A stretch of DNA of 5,839 nt from Gammaproteobacteria bacterium. Lineage in GTDB: Bacteria; Pseudomonadota; Gammaproteobacteria; Chromatiales; Chromatiaceae. The position numbers and the translations under genes are program-made. Location of the stretch: the NCBI GenBank assembly GCA_019136395.1, contig JAGVUH010000600.1, forward strand, positions 1 through 5,839, given 5' to 3'. Under the pieces are notes generated by a model. It was given only the letters and a program-made list of their open reading frames with translations, was not told the origin of the DNA and did not search any database. This document shows positions 1 to 5,830 of the stretch, one piece after another (the stretch's first letter is position 1; each line of letters opens with the position of its first letter).

Positions 1-78
1 TCGCGCGTCGAAGGGGACTTGCCAACGGTCACGGCCAGGCGCCCGATGGGCCTGGAGACCCCGTTGGATTCGGCCCCA

Positions 79-109
79 GAACCCCCCGGCTTTAGCCGTG
101 GGGAGGTTC
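79..109 (+). mobile_element. Hairpin resembling the right end of an IS200/IS605-type element
   Basis: Bases 82-90 pair with 95-103 around a TTTA loop: eight pairs with one mismatch at 86/99. The flanking GAACC (79-83) and GGTTC (105-109) can extend or re-pair the stem. A C-run, GGCTTTAGCC core, G-run and GGTTC tail closely resemble the subterminal hairpin at the right end of IS200/IS605 and IS1341-type elements, which lies just past tnpB and overlaps the 3' end of the guide (omega/reRNA) transcript. The open frame from base 1 through the hairpin could be the last codons of a TnpB, but I cannot recognise TnpB residues in it. The rest of the element would lie left of the window. It could also be an unrelated G/C-rich stem-loop. 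Confidence 0.45.
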
Positions 110-150
110 AGATTAAGCCGGTTGCAGGCCACCCTTTGCCACCGTTTCAG

Positions 151-333
151 GTGGGTCACGCCCGACTGGAGCATGCCGAGGCGCTCACCTGCTACCCCCA
201 TTGGCCAGCACCGACCTCCATCATTGTCGATGGGCCTTACGGGCTGGGAAAGTATCCTGGCGAGCCCAAGACGCCGACGCAGCTGGCCGCATGGTACACG
301 CCGCACGTCGCCGCCTAGTCGGCTCATGCCCAG
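151..333 (+). pseudogene. 5' stub of a DNA methyltransferase (DGPYG motif)
   Basis: From a possible GTG start at 151 the frame reads about 56 codons to a TAG at 316-318. The segment IIVDGPYGLGKYPGEP, followed by TPTQLAAWYTPHVAA, resembles the N-terminal part of DNA modification methylases that carry a D-G-P-Y-G version of the catalytic DPPY motif, followed by a W-Y-x-P-H element. Methylases of this kind usually continue with a tryptophan and then SxHA; here the TAG sits where that Trp codon (TGG) would be, and the same frame then reads SAHAQ. The rest of the methylase, including the SAM-binding FxGxG region, is absent, and the frame passes directly into umuC sequence. Nothing here can be an active enzyme. 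The family call rests on remembered motif similarity. Confidence 0.5.
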
Positions 334-843
334 ACTGACAGTGAGGCAGTGGCCAGCCACACTGCCCGGGCGGCGGCCAAACTCCGGCAGGAGGGGCTTC
401 AGACAGGTCTGATCCAGGTGTTCATCGGTACCGGTCCCTTCAAACCAGAGGTACCCCAGTATCACCCCGGGGCCACGGTCCCCCTGTCCATCCCCACGGC
501 GGACACCACGCGGCTGCTGCGGGCCGCCCGGGTCGGTCTGCGGCACATCTACCGGGAGGGTTACGAATACAAGAAGGCCGGGGTGGTCCTGCTCGACCTG
601 GCCCCGGTGGGAGCGGTGACCGGGGACCTCTTTGCGCGGCTGGGACCCGAGACCCAGGCCCGCCGGGAGCGGGTGATGGCGGTCATGGACGGGATCAACC
701 ACCGCTGGGGACGGGGCACCCTACGCTATCTGGCCGAGGGCCTAGCCCTGGCAGATGAAGCGCCAATGCATAACCCCACGATACACCACCTGTTGGGAAG
801 AGTTGCCGGTGGCGGTGTGTTAAGTATTTCCGTCAACGGTTAA
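319..843 (+). pseudogene. umuC: 3' fragment of umuC, DNA polymerase V catalytic subunit
   Basis: The translation from about 337 to 741 aligns by eye with the C-terminal third of UmuC. Recognisable blocks are EAVASHTARAAAKLR, VFIGTGPFKP, ATVPLSIPTADTTRLL, YKKAGVVLLDL, and VMAVMDGINHRWGRGTLRY, the last matching E. coli UmuC's LMTVMDTLNAKEGRGTLYF. These belong to the little-finger and C-terminal tail of a Y-family polymerase. The palm and fingers with the catalytic acidic residues are missing, as is the final UmuC block (the SPRYTT motif). After the Glu-Gly at about 736-741 the similarity stops and an unrelated tail runs to a TAA at 841-843. The frame can be read from a GTG at 349, but no ribosome binding site or N-terminal domain supports a real start. 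It is a decayed SOS-polymerase remnant fused behind the methylase stub. The umuC identity is firm. Confidence 0.85.
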
Positions 844-1071
844 CGGAGGGCCAACTACCCGAACCACAACACCTGGGAACAAACCTTGCCGCCGTCTCTA
901 AGTCCTTGTACCCATAAGTGAACCTTGACCTCCAGCGAATCCGCCAGTAAAACAATATCATTCCAGGCAAATATTACCGCGGACGTGTTACAAGGGTTTC
1001 GAGTCTTATCCAGACAAAAGCAACTTCTGAAGCAGCGGCATTTCTTATTCCCAATAGCAGTAGGTATCTGT
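844..1071. other. A/T-richer stretch with no convincing gene
   Basis: This segment, especially about 905-1071, is visibly richer in A and T than the rest of the window and shows no steady codon bias on either strand. A + frame stays open from a TTG at 925 into the next remnant, and a long - frame also crosses it, but neither has a recognisable motif or a ribosome binding site. Near its left edge, bases 830-846 form an imperfect palindrome around GGTTAAC, just beyond the point where umuC similarity ends. The stretch may be foreign DNA or the debris of an insertion. Confidence 0.4.
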
Positions 1072-1395
1072 ATGACAGATGAAAACACCATAGGTTGCTC
1101 CTCCCCCGCCGGTCTGGCGACCGGGGTGGCTATCGCCGAACTGGTGAACATTGCCGCCGCCCAGCAATCGACGGTTATCGTCGTGCCTGAGACCCAATAC
1201 CAGCTCAAATACGCCTCCGTCGATGCGGTCGGGACCCAGGGCGCCAGCTTCTCTTGCACCTTGTCCGGCGGCGCGACCCTGTAAGGCGCGATCAACTGCA
1301 AACAGGGCCTCCTCAACGGCCAGGATCCCCAGACCGCCGCTAACGCCCAACTGGTCAATGCCGTCTGTGAGGTGGCCTTCGGCTCCGCCGGCTGA
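1072..1395 (+). pseudogene. Unrecognised coding remnant with an in-frame TAA
   Basis: From ATG 1072 the frame reads about 70 codons to a TAA at 1282-1284. It then continues in the same frame for 36 more codons (GAINCKQGLLNGQDPQ..., ending CEVAFGSAG) to a TGA at 1393-1395. Both halves show the strong C/G third-position preference of a real high-GC gene, so the TAA probably interrupts a once continuous protein of about 107 residues or the C-terminal end of a longer one. The product has an alanine/valine-rich segment (AGLATGVAIAELVNIAAA) and cysteines at SFSC, INC and AVC. I do not recognise the family. The start is uncertain: no good ribosome binding site precedes 1072, and the frame is open back to 925 through less gene-like sequence. 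A transmembrane or secreted origin is possible but unsupported. Confidence 0.4.
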
Positions 1396-1406
1396 GTAGT
1401 CTCCAC

Positions 1407-1450
1407 TGCGGGTGGGCAGCCGAGTTCAGGGACTCGGCCTGCCGCCCGCA
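1407..1450. terminator. Stem-loop between convergent genes, possible bidirectional terminator
   Basis: Bases 1408-1425 pair with 1432-1449 around a six-base loop (1426-1431). The inner seven pairs (GCCGAGT with ACTCGGC) and outer five pairs (GCGGG with CCCGC) are perfect, and the middle pairs after a one-base shift. It lies 12 bases after the TGA of the + strand remnant and 46 bases beyond the stop of the - strand radical SAM gene, where a shared terminator would be expected. No U-tract follows on either strand, so it is not a classical intrinsic terminator. It may instead stabilise 3' ends or be part of a dispersed repeat. Confidence 0.4.
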
Positions 1451-1495
1451 ATCGAATCGGGAAGCAGATCAAGGTACTAAAGGAATTTTCCCGGC

Positions 1496-2179
1496 TCAAC
1501 CTGTTGTACATGCGCAGTTCTGCCGAGGCCGGGCCCGAATCTGAGTTACCGCAACGGGTTGTTGCCACCACGCCAATTGGCGGGCGCTGGGTATGCCGAC
1601 CAGCATGCGTTCGCCGATGGCGATATGCAGTTCCACCTCCCGTGACCGTTGCGGGCCATAGGCCTGGAGATCGGGCAGATAACGCTCGGTGAGGGGCCAG
1701 ACCTTCTGGTTGGCAGAGCCCCGCAGGGGCGCCCCGTCGTTGCGCGCGGCGTGGTAGGGACCATCGATCAACAGGTCGATCTCGGCCAGCAATCTCGCGA
1801 CCCCGGCATCCCGCCGCGCTTGCCGCTGGAGATCCCGGAGACGATAGCCACTGTAGAGGATCAGCCCCAGGTCGCGCCGGCTCCGCAGGTGCCCCATCAA
1901 TGCCGCCAGCCCCGCGGCTTGGGCGAAGGGCTCACCGCCGGAGATGGTGAGCCCCTCGATGTCATCGACCGCCAGGATCTCCGCGGCGAGGGACTCGATG
2001 GACACGCGTCGGCCACCGTCGAACGGTAAGGCCTCCAGGGTCATGCAGCCGGGACAGCGCAAGTGACAGCCCTGTACCCAGAGCGCGAAACGGAGGAAAG
2101 GGCCCAGGGCGCGGGTCCGGGGTACCTGCGCATAGAGGCGCAGCCCGTCACGGTCTGGAGTGTCATGGAGCTGAGTCAA
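1496..2179 (-). CDS. Radical SAM protein, NrdG/PflA-activase type (4Fe-4S single-cluster domain)
   Basis: The 227-residue product carries WVQGCHLRCPGC (residues 34-45), a Cx3Cx2C motif (C38, C42, C45) that binds the SAM-liganding 4Fe-4S cluster. It is followed by the SAM-contacting GGEPF (81-85) and a short barrel with LILYSGYRL (106-114) and LLIDGPYH (136-143). Size and motifs fit the compact activase class that includes anaerobic ribonucleotide reductase activase NrdG, which makes a glycyl radical in a partner enzyme. No partner is present here, so the substrate is unknown. The start is TTG at 2179, chosen because AAGGG lies 8 bases upstream and family members begin shortly before an LRLY-like strand; no in-frame ATG or GTG lies between the preceding gene and this TTG. 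The last about 19 residues (VAVTQIRARPRQNCACTTG) look like an extension past the usual end and contain two extra cysteines. It is the last gene of the operon, 59 bases after the coiled-coil gene. Confidence 0.85.
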   Translation of the reverse strand: MTQLHDTPDRDGLRLYAQVPRTRALGPFLRFALWVQGCHLRCPGCMTLEALPFDGGRRVSIESLAAEILAVDDIEGLTISGGEPFAQAAGLAALMGHLRSRRDLGLILYSGYRLRDLQRQARRDAGVARLLAEIDLLIDGPYHAARNDGAPLRGSANQKVWPLTERYLPDLQAYGPQRSREVELHIAIGERMLVGIPSARQLAWWQQPVAVTQIRARPRQNCACTTG

Positions 2180-2187
2180 TGGCTGGA

Positions 2188-2192
2188 CCCTT
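2188..2192 (-). promoter_or_regulatory. Ribosome binding site deciding the TTG start of the radical SAM gene
   Basis: On the - strand this reads AAGGG, eight bases before the TTG at 2179-2177. It is the best Shine-Dalgarno match upstream of the gene and supports the non-ATG start. Overlapping it, 2191-2204 forms a small inverted repeat (TTGCA, four-base spacer, TGCAA), which could partly occlude the site. Confidence 0.5.
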
Positions 2193-2238
2193 GCATCACT
2201 GCAACAAAGTGGACGAGTAGCAAGGCTGCCGCTGGCGC

Positions 2239-3114
2239 TCAGACCCGCGCCTTGGTCTCCCGATCGACCGCATCCTGTAAGCGCAACTGGTCTGCCAGTA
2301 CCTGGTCGATGGCCTTCAACTCGCGATCCAGGGCCAGCAGCCGATTGGGGATTTCAAAAATCCCGGGGGCGGGTGACGCGGCTGTTGAGGATGCTATGGA
2401 TGCTATGGATGCTGCGGATGCCGCATGAAGTGCGGATGGCGCGGGTCCCGTGGATGAGGCCGGTTCCGCGGGTGGCGCATCCGCTACATCGCCCCCCGCA
2501 AGCTGGCCGGCGATGTCCCGGCTGGCCTGAAGATAGGCCGTGTAGTAGCCAACCACGACCTCACGCAGGGAGGCGAGCCTGGTCAGGACCTCGGCGGGGT
2601 CGTCGCCCCGCTGCAAGGTCTCGGCCAGCAGACCCAGCTCGTCCCTTACCGCCGCGATCTCGGCTTCAAGCTCCCCTAACTGCCGGCAGGTGGCGAGTTG
2701 CCGGCGCAGGCCCGCTTCACGCTCCTCCAAATCCGCCAGGGTCGCCTCGGTCAGCGCCAGCTCCTGGCGCAGCGCCTCCACGGCCGGGGTCAGGGCCTGG
2801 ATTTCGCCTTGGGTGTTCCCGATCAGGGTGGCGACATCGGTCAGGCGCTGACGCAGGGCCGGCTTCTCCTCGCCCAACCGCTCGACCTGCCGGCGCGCCT
2901 CGGCCGCGGCGGCCTGGGCCAGGCTGTGCCAGTGACCGGTCCGCGTCAGGTCCTGGACCTTGGCCAGAGGCGCGTCCTGGGCGGCCTCCCACTCGGCCAG
3001 CACCTTGGCCAGTTCCACCATCAGGACCCGTCCCGCGGCCGGGTCCGCCTGCCCGATCGCCTGCCATTGGTCCAGGACCTGGTGATGTAAGGCGTGGAAA
3101 TCCGTGTAGGCCAT
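2239..3114 (-). CDS. Coiled-coil protein, coupled to hsp70
   Basis: The product has 291 residues, mostly helical, with no recognised family. Residues 1-70 look like a helical head (LDQWQAIG, MVELAKVLAEWEAA). Residues 70-165 are rich in Glu, Arg, Leu, Ala and Gln with heptad-like spacing, as in a long coiled coil, and 175-205 form another helix (VVVGYYTAYLQASRD). Residues 206-250 are a low-complexity Ala/Ser/Pro linker encoded partly by a 9-base tandem repeat. Residues 251-291 end in a charged helix (LLALDRELKAIDQVLADQLRLQDAV). No signal peptide or membrane segment is visible, so it should be cytoplasmic. The ATG at 3114 has GAGGGGG 7 bases upstream, overlapping the hsp70 stop, which suggests translational coupling and a stable ratio with the Hsp70. 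A nucleotide-exchange or adaptor role, by loose analogy with the dimeric coiled coil of GrpE, is possible; I see no GrpE motif. Confidence 0.8.
   Translation of the reverse strand: MAYTDFHALHHQVLDQWQAIGQADPAAGRVLMVELAKVLAEWEAAQDAPLAKVQDLTRTGHWHSLAQAAAAEARRQVERLGEEKPALRQRLTDVATLIGNTQGEIQALTPAVEALRQELALTEATLADLEEREAGLRRQLATCRQLGELEAEIAAVRDELGLLAETLQRGDDPAEVLTRLASLREVVVGYYTAYLQASRDIAGQLAGGDVADAPPAEPASSTGPAPSALHAASAASIASIASSTAASPAPGIFEIPNRLLALDRELKAIDQVLADQLRLQDAVDRETKARV
2389..2424 (-). repeat. Four tandem 9-base units inside the coiled-coil gene
   Basis: On the + strand the unit is GGATGCTAT at 2389-2397 and 2398-2406, then GGATGCTGC at 2407-2415 and GGATGCCGC at 2416-2424. It encodes the Ala-Ser-Ile/Ala-Ser-Ala stretch of the linker on the - strand. 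Because the unit is a multiple of three, gain or loss of copies would lengthen or shorten the linker without breaking the frame. Two identical and two diverged copies suggest recent slippage. Confidence 0.8.
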
Positions 3115-3121
3115 GGAGCAG

Positions 3122-3128
3122 CCCCCTC
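3122..3128 (-). promoter_or_regulatory. Ribosome binding site of the coiled-coil gene, overlapping the hsp70 stop
   Basis: On the - strand this reads GAGGGGG, seven bases before the ATG at 3114. Its first two bases are the last two of the hsp70 TGA stop codon, so a ribosome finishing hsp70 ends directly on this site. Confidence 0.7.
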
Positions 3129-4728
3129 ACTCCGCGAGTAAACCAGGTAGTTGCGCCATCACATTGCCCAGGGTAGTCGCCTTGGCTAGGGTCTGGTTCT
3201 TGGCATCGCGCACATGGATGGAAAACACCAGGTTGGGATCGACCGAGAAACCGATCTGGATCTTGCCCCCGCTGCCGATCCCCGCCGGCAGAATGGACTG
3301 CAAGGACTCGCCGCCGATGTCCAAGGCGATGGGCTGGTCCGGAATCAGCTCGATATAGACCGGCAAGGGGATGCTGGTATTGACCACCAGGAAGGTCTGG
3401 GTGGACCAGACGGGCTGGTGATAGTCCTGAATCCTGACCGCCTTTTTCAGGACCGGGAAGCGGACCGGTCGCAGTCGGCCCTCCCCGGTCTGCTCAAAAC
3501 CCTGGACCCCCAGATTCGCCGGACAGGTCTCGATGATCTCGGCGAGATCGTTGGCGAGCAGGGCCGCCCCCTTGGCAATGGCCAGGGCTCGGTCCATCAA
3601 GGACAGGATCTCCTCGAAGCGCTGGTCGCCGGACAGGATCTTGCCAAAGGCGTCCTTGATCGCCTCCTGCACCAGCAGGAAGGATGAAAACCCGCCCACC
3701 ATCAGCACCCGGAAGCGGGCCGGCTCGGTAAGATCCACCCCATGGGTCGCGAGGCGGGCGAGGAGCTCGGTCATGGCCTGGCGGATGCCGGGCTGGACCA
3801 GCGCCGCGAAGACCTCCACCAGATGACCCGGCGCGACCGCCACCTCGCCATCCGCCAGGGTGAACAGGTGCTCGTCCTCGGTGAGATCCGGGCTCTGGCG
3901 ATAGAGCCTGAGCAACTCGCTAACCTCACCGGTATGGGTGATCTTGCTTTGCTCAAATTCGCGCACGCGGCGGTAAAACTTGGCCGGGTCCCGCTCCTTC
4001 AGGCCCGGGAAGAGCCGCCCCACCACGGCCTGATCGAAGGCCACCCCGGCGCTGCCGAGATGGCCGTTCACCATGCCGTTGCCGGCCCGTTCCAGGACGG
4101 TCAGGCGCGGCCGGTCCCGTCCGGCGGCCTCCACGCCCACCAGGCAAAAATCCAGGGTGCCGCCGCCGCAATCGCACACCAGCAGATGACCCCTAAAGGC
4201 CTGGCCCTTTTTCTGTTTGAAGCGATGCAGGTAATAGGTGGCGGCGGCCACCGGTTCGCTGCGCACCTCGACCCGCGCCACCCCCTGGGCCTTGAAGGAC
4301 TGGATGAGATGCTCGCGCTTGGTTTGCAGGTTCTGCACCAGCCAGACCTCGGGGACGGTCACCACCACCCGGCGCGGGCGGAGACCATGCTCCTGCTCGA
4401 TCTGCTTGACCAGACAGGTGACGAACTTGCGGGTCACTGCCTCGGGGGTCTGGGAGACGGTCGTGCCCCAATGGGCCGCCACCCGTTGCACGGGCTCACC
4501 CAGCAGCATCTTGAAGTTCTGAAAGACCTCGACGCCAGGCTCCCCGATGCGTGACTTGGCCGCCAGGCCATGCTCCTCCCGTGGTCGGGCACCGCCCCGG
4601 ATCGCCATGACGCTGGGGACATAGTCGTATTGTTGCTGGGCATCGCCGAACCTAAGCGGCACGGGCTCCTGGCCGTCCATGCGGCTGACGGCCGTGTTGG
4701 TGGTGCCGAAGTCGATCCCGAAGTTCAT
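3127..4728 (-). CDS. Hsp70-family ATPase, lidless
   Basis: The 533-residue product has the Hsp70 actin-like ATPase domain: phosphate-1 loop GIDFGTTNT (4-12); K73 in NFKMLLGE, aligned by eye with DnaK's catalytic K70; VVVTVPEVW (121-129); the connecting element SEPVAAATYY (157-166); phosphate-2 loop DCGGGTLDF (186-194), with T191 at the DnaK T199 position; adenosine motif VLMVGGFSSF (341-350); and ALAIAKGAAL (381-390). All ATP-binding motifs look intact. ETCPANLGVQ (400-409) takes the place of the interdomain linker and first beta strand of DnaK. VDPNLVFSIHVRDAKNQ (496-512) matches the end of the beta substrate-binding domain (DnaK FDVDANGILHVSAKD). The protein then stops, about 100 residues short of DnaK, so the helical lid is absent. 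It is therefore a divergent Hsp70, not the housekeeping dnaK; no dnaJ or grpE is nearby. The ATG at 4728 has only a weak AGGA 11 bases upstream (4740-4743). Confidence 0.92.
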   Translation of the reverse strand: MNFGIDFGTTNTAVSRMDGQEPVPLRFGDAQQQYDYVPSVMAIRGGARPREEHGLAAKSRIGEPGVEVFQNFKMLLGEPVQRVAAHWGTTVSQTPEAVTRKFVTCLVKQIEQEHGLRPRRVVVTVPEVWLVQNLQTKREHLIQSFKAQGVARVEVRSEPVAAATYYLHRFKQKKGQAFRGHLLVCDCGGGTLDFCLVGVEAAGRDRPRLTVLERAGNGMVNGHLGSAGVAFDQAVVGRLFPGLKERDPAKFYRRVREFEQSKITHTGEVSELLRLYRQSPDLTEDEHLFTLADGEVAVAPGHLVEVFAALVQPGIRQAMTELLARLATHGVDLTEPARFRVLMVGGFSSFLLVQEAIKDAFGKILSGDQRFEEILSLMDRALAIAKGAALLANDLAEIIETCPANLGVQGFEQTGEGRLRPVRFPVLKKAVRIQDYHQPVWSTQTFLVVNTSIPLPVYIELIPDQPIALDIGGESLQSILPAGIGSGGKIQIGFSVDPNLVFSIHVRDAKNQTLAKATTLGNVMAQLPGLLAE

Positions 4729-4804
4729 GGGGTTGATGATCCTGGGTCAGGTTTGGTTGGCGACATCGGGGGCGAAGTCATGGCAAGGTTTTCAAAAGGT
4801 AAAG

Positions 4805-5830
4805 TCACTGTCCGCCGCGCACGAGCCGCACGTAGCCGGCATAGTCCTTACCGTAGAAGTGGACTCCGCCACCGTCGAAGCCGACTAGCAACGCGCCGCT
4901 GGCATAGCGGGCACCGGGCGAGGACGACCAAAACCACCCTAGCGTCTCCGGAAAAGTCCCTCGATCAGTCGCCGGGATAAGGGTACCTTTGTCAATCAGG
5001 GTGCTCAGTTCATCAATCGTCGGGACCCGCCAATCCCTGTGGCCACCATAGCCGCCTTGTCGGTTGTATTCGGCAATCTGCGTCCGCAACTGATTCCAGT
5101 TACAGCGTATCGCCTGACCGGCGCAGGTCATGCCATTCCAATTTCTCCCAAGCGCGCAACGCATCCATTGCAGTCCGGTTCGCGTATCCACCAGGGTGCC
5201 ATCTCCCAGATCACGGTAGCGTCCGCTAATCAGGGGACCGGGAATGGCTTCAGGGGCTTTGGATAACCTCCTGGTCGTGTGGTCCTCAGCCACCTCGGTC
5301 TCCACCGGCAACTCGCCATCCGGTGCCACCAGAACCAAGGCGGTCAGTGACACCTGACACCCGTTCACCGCTAACCGGGCGAACAACGGCCAACTCACTC
5401 CACGTTGATACAGTTCCCGCGCCTGATCCCGCGGGAGACGCAGGCTATATGAACCGTCCGGATCGACCAATGGGTTGGCCCAGGGCCGTGGTGATCGGAT
5501 ACCCAGCGGAAAACTTCCGGTCTCGATATCGTACTCGGCCTTCAGCAACTCACCCTCCCCCACATACCAGGGCCGTTCAGCAAGACGAGCGGTAAACTCG
5601 TCCGGGGTCTCAAAGGGATCATGCTCCAGATCAGGGATGAGATCCGGGTCATAGCGTCGCTGGCGCCAAGCGGTCCGTGCCTGATCGAGGCGCTTGCGAA
5701 GGAGCGCCTCCACTTGCTCAGGTGCGCCGAGCAGCGGCGAGAAATCCCAGCCGCAGCGGGTGCAGTCCGGCGTCCCGCGCTCTTGTTCGTGTCCGCAGAC
5801 CGGGCAGGTATTGGTAGCCTTGTTGATCAT
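4805..5830 (-). CDS. Zinc-ribbon protein with C-terminal DUF1566/Lcl_C domain
   Basis: The product has 341 residues. Residues 9-26 hold two CxxC knuckles (CPVC at 9-12, CTRC at 23-26), a zinc ribbon. A linker helix (35-58) leads to a middle region (about 70-178) with TPDEFTARLAERPWYVGEGELLKAEYDIETG, of no family I can name. Residues 203-341 are a DUF1566/Lcl_C domain: RYRDLGDGTLVDTRTGLQWMRC (203-225), cysteines 225, 236 and 243, EYNRQGGYGGHRDWRVPTIDEL (254-275), FWSSSPG (300-306) and terminal YVRLVRGGQ (333-341). The fold is C-type-lectin-like, related to formylglycine-generating enzymes, and is used mainly for ligand binding. No signal peptide is visible, and the zinc ribbon argues for a cytoplasmic protein, whereas many Lcl_C proteins are exported. 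It is the first gene of the visible operon; only nine bases upstream are in the window, so its promoter cannot be seen. Residues 306-333 are suspiciously variable-looking (see findings). Confidence 0.85.
   Translation of the reverse strand: MINKATNTCPVCGHEQERGTPDCTRCGWDFSPLLGAPEQVEALLRKRLDQARTAWRQRRYDPDLIPDLEHDPFETPDEFTARLAERPWYVGEGELLKAEYDIETGSFPLGIRSPRPWANPLVDPDGSYSLRLPRDQARELYQRGVSWPLFARLAVNGCQVSLTALVLVAPDGELPVETEVAEDHTTRRLSKAPEAIPGPLISGRYRDLGDGTLVDTRTGLQWMRCALGRNWNGMTCAGQAIRCNWNQLRTQIAEYNRQGGYGGHRDWRVPTIDELSTLIDKGTLIPATDRGTFPETLGWFWSSSPGARYASGALLVGFDGGGVHFYGKDYAGYVRLVRGGQ

Noticed and set aside
855..1571. Open frame of 238 codons on the - strand
   Set aside because: It overlaps the end of the radical SAM gene and the + strand remnant. 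It has no recognisable motif, and where codon bias is clear (1096-1393) it favours the + strand frame.
2191..2204. Small inverted repeat TTGCA-TCAC-TGCAA between the coiled-coil and radical SAM genes
   Set aside because: Five-base arms are too short to claim an operator or terminator; it is mentioned only as overlapping the ribosome binding site.
2373..3176. Open frame of 267 codons on the + strand
   Set aside because: It is antisense to the coiled-coil gene; its Pro/Arg/Gly-rich product is typical of a shadow in high-GC DNA.
3742..4554. Open frame of 270 codons on the + strand
   Set aside because: It is antisense to the Hsp70 gene, whose ATPase motifs are unmistakable; the His/Gly/Leu-rich product has no motif.
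3127..4728. Housekeeping dnaK or hscA
   Set aside because: The protein is about 100 residues shorter than DnaK, lacks the lid, diverges outside the ATP motifs, and has no dnaJ, grpE or iron-sulfur cluster assembly genes beside it.
4808..4945. Search for a template repeat of the Lcl_C variable-looking tract within the window
   Set aside because: No adenine-rich near-copy was seen by eye on either strand, so a retroelement could not be called as a feature.
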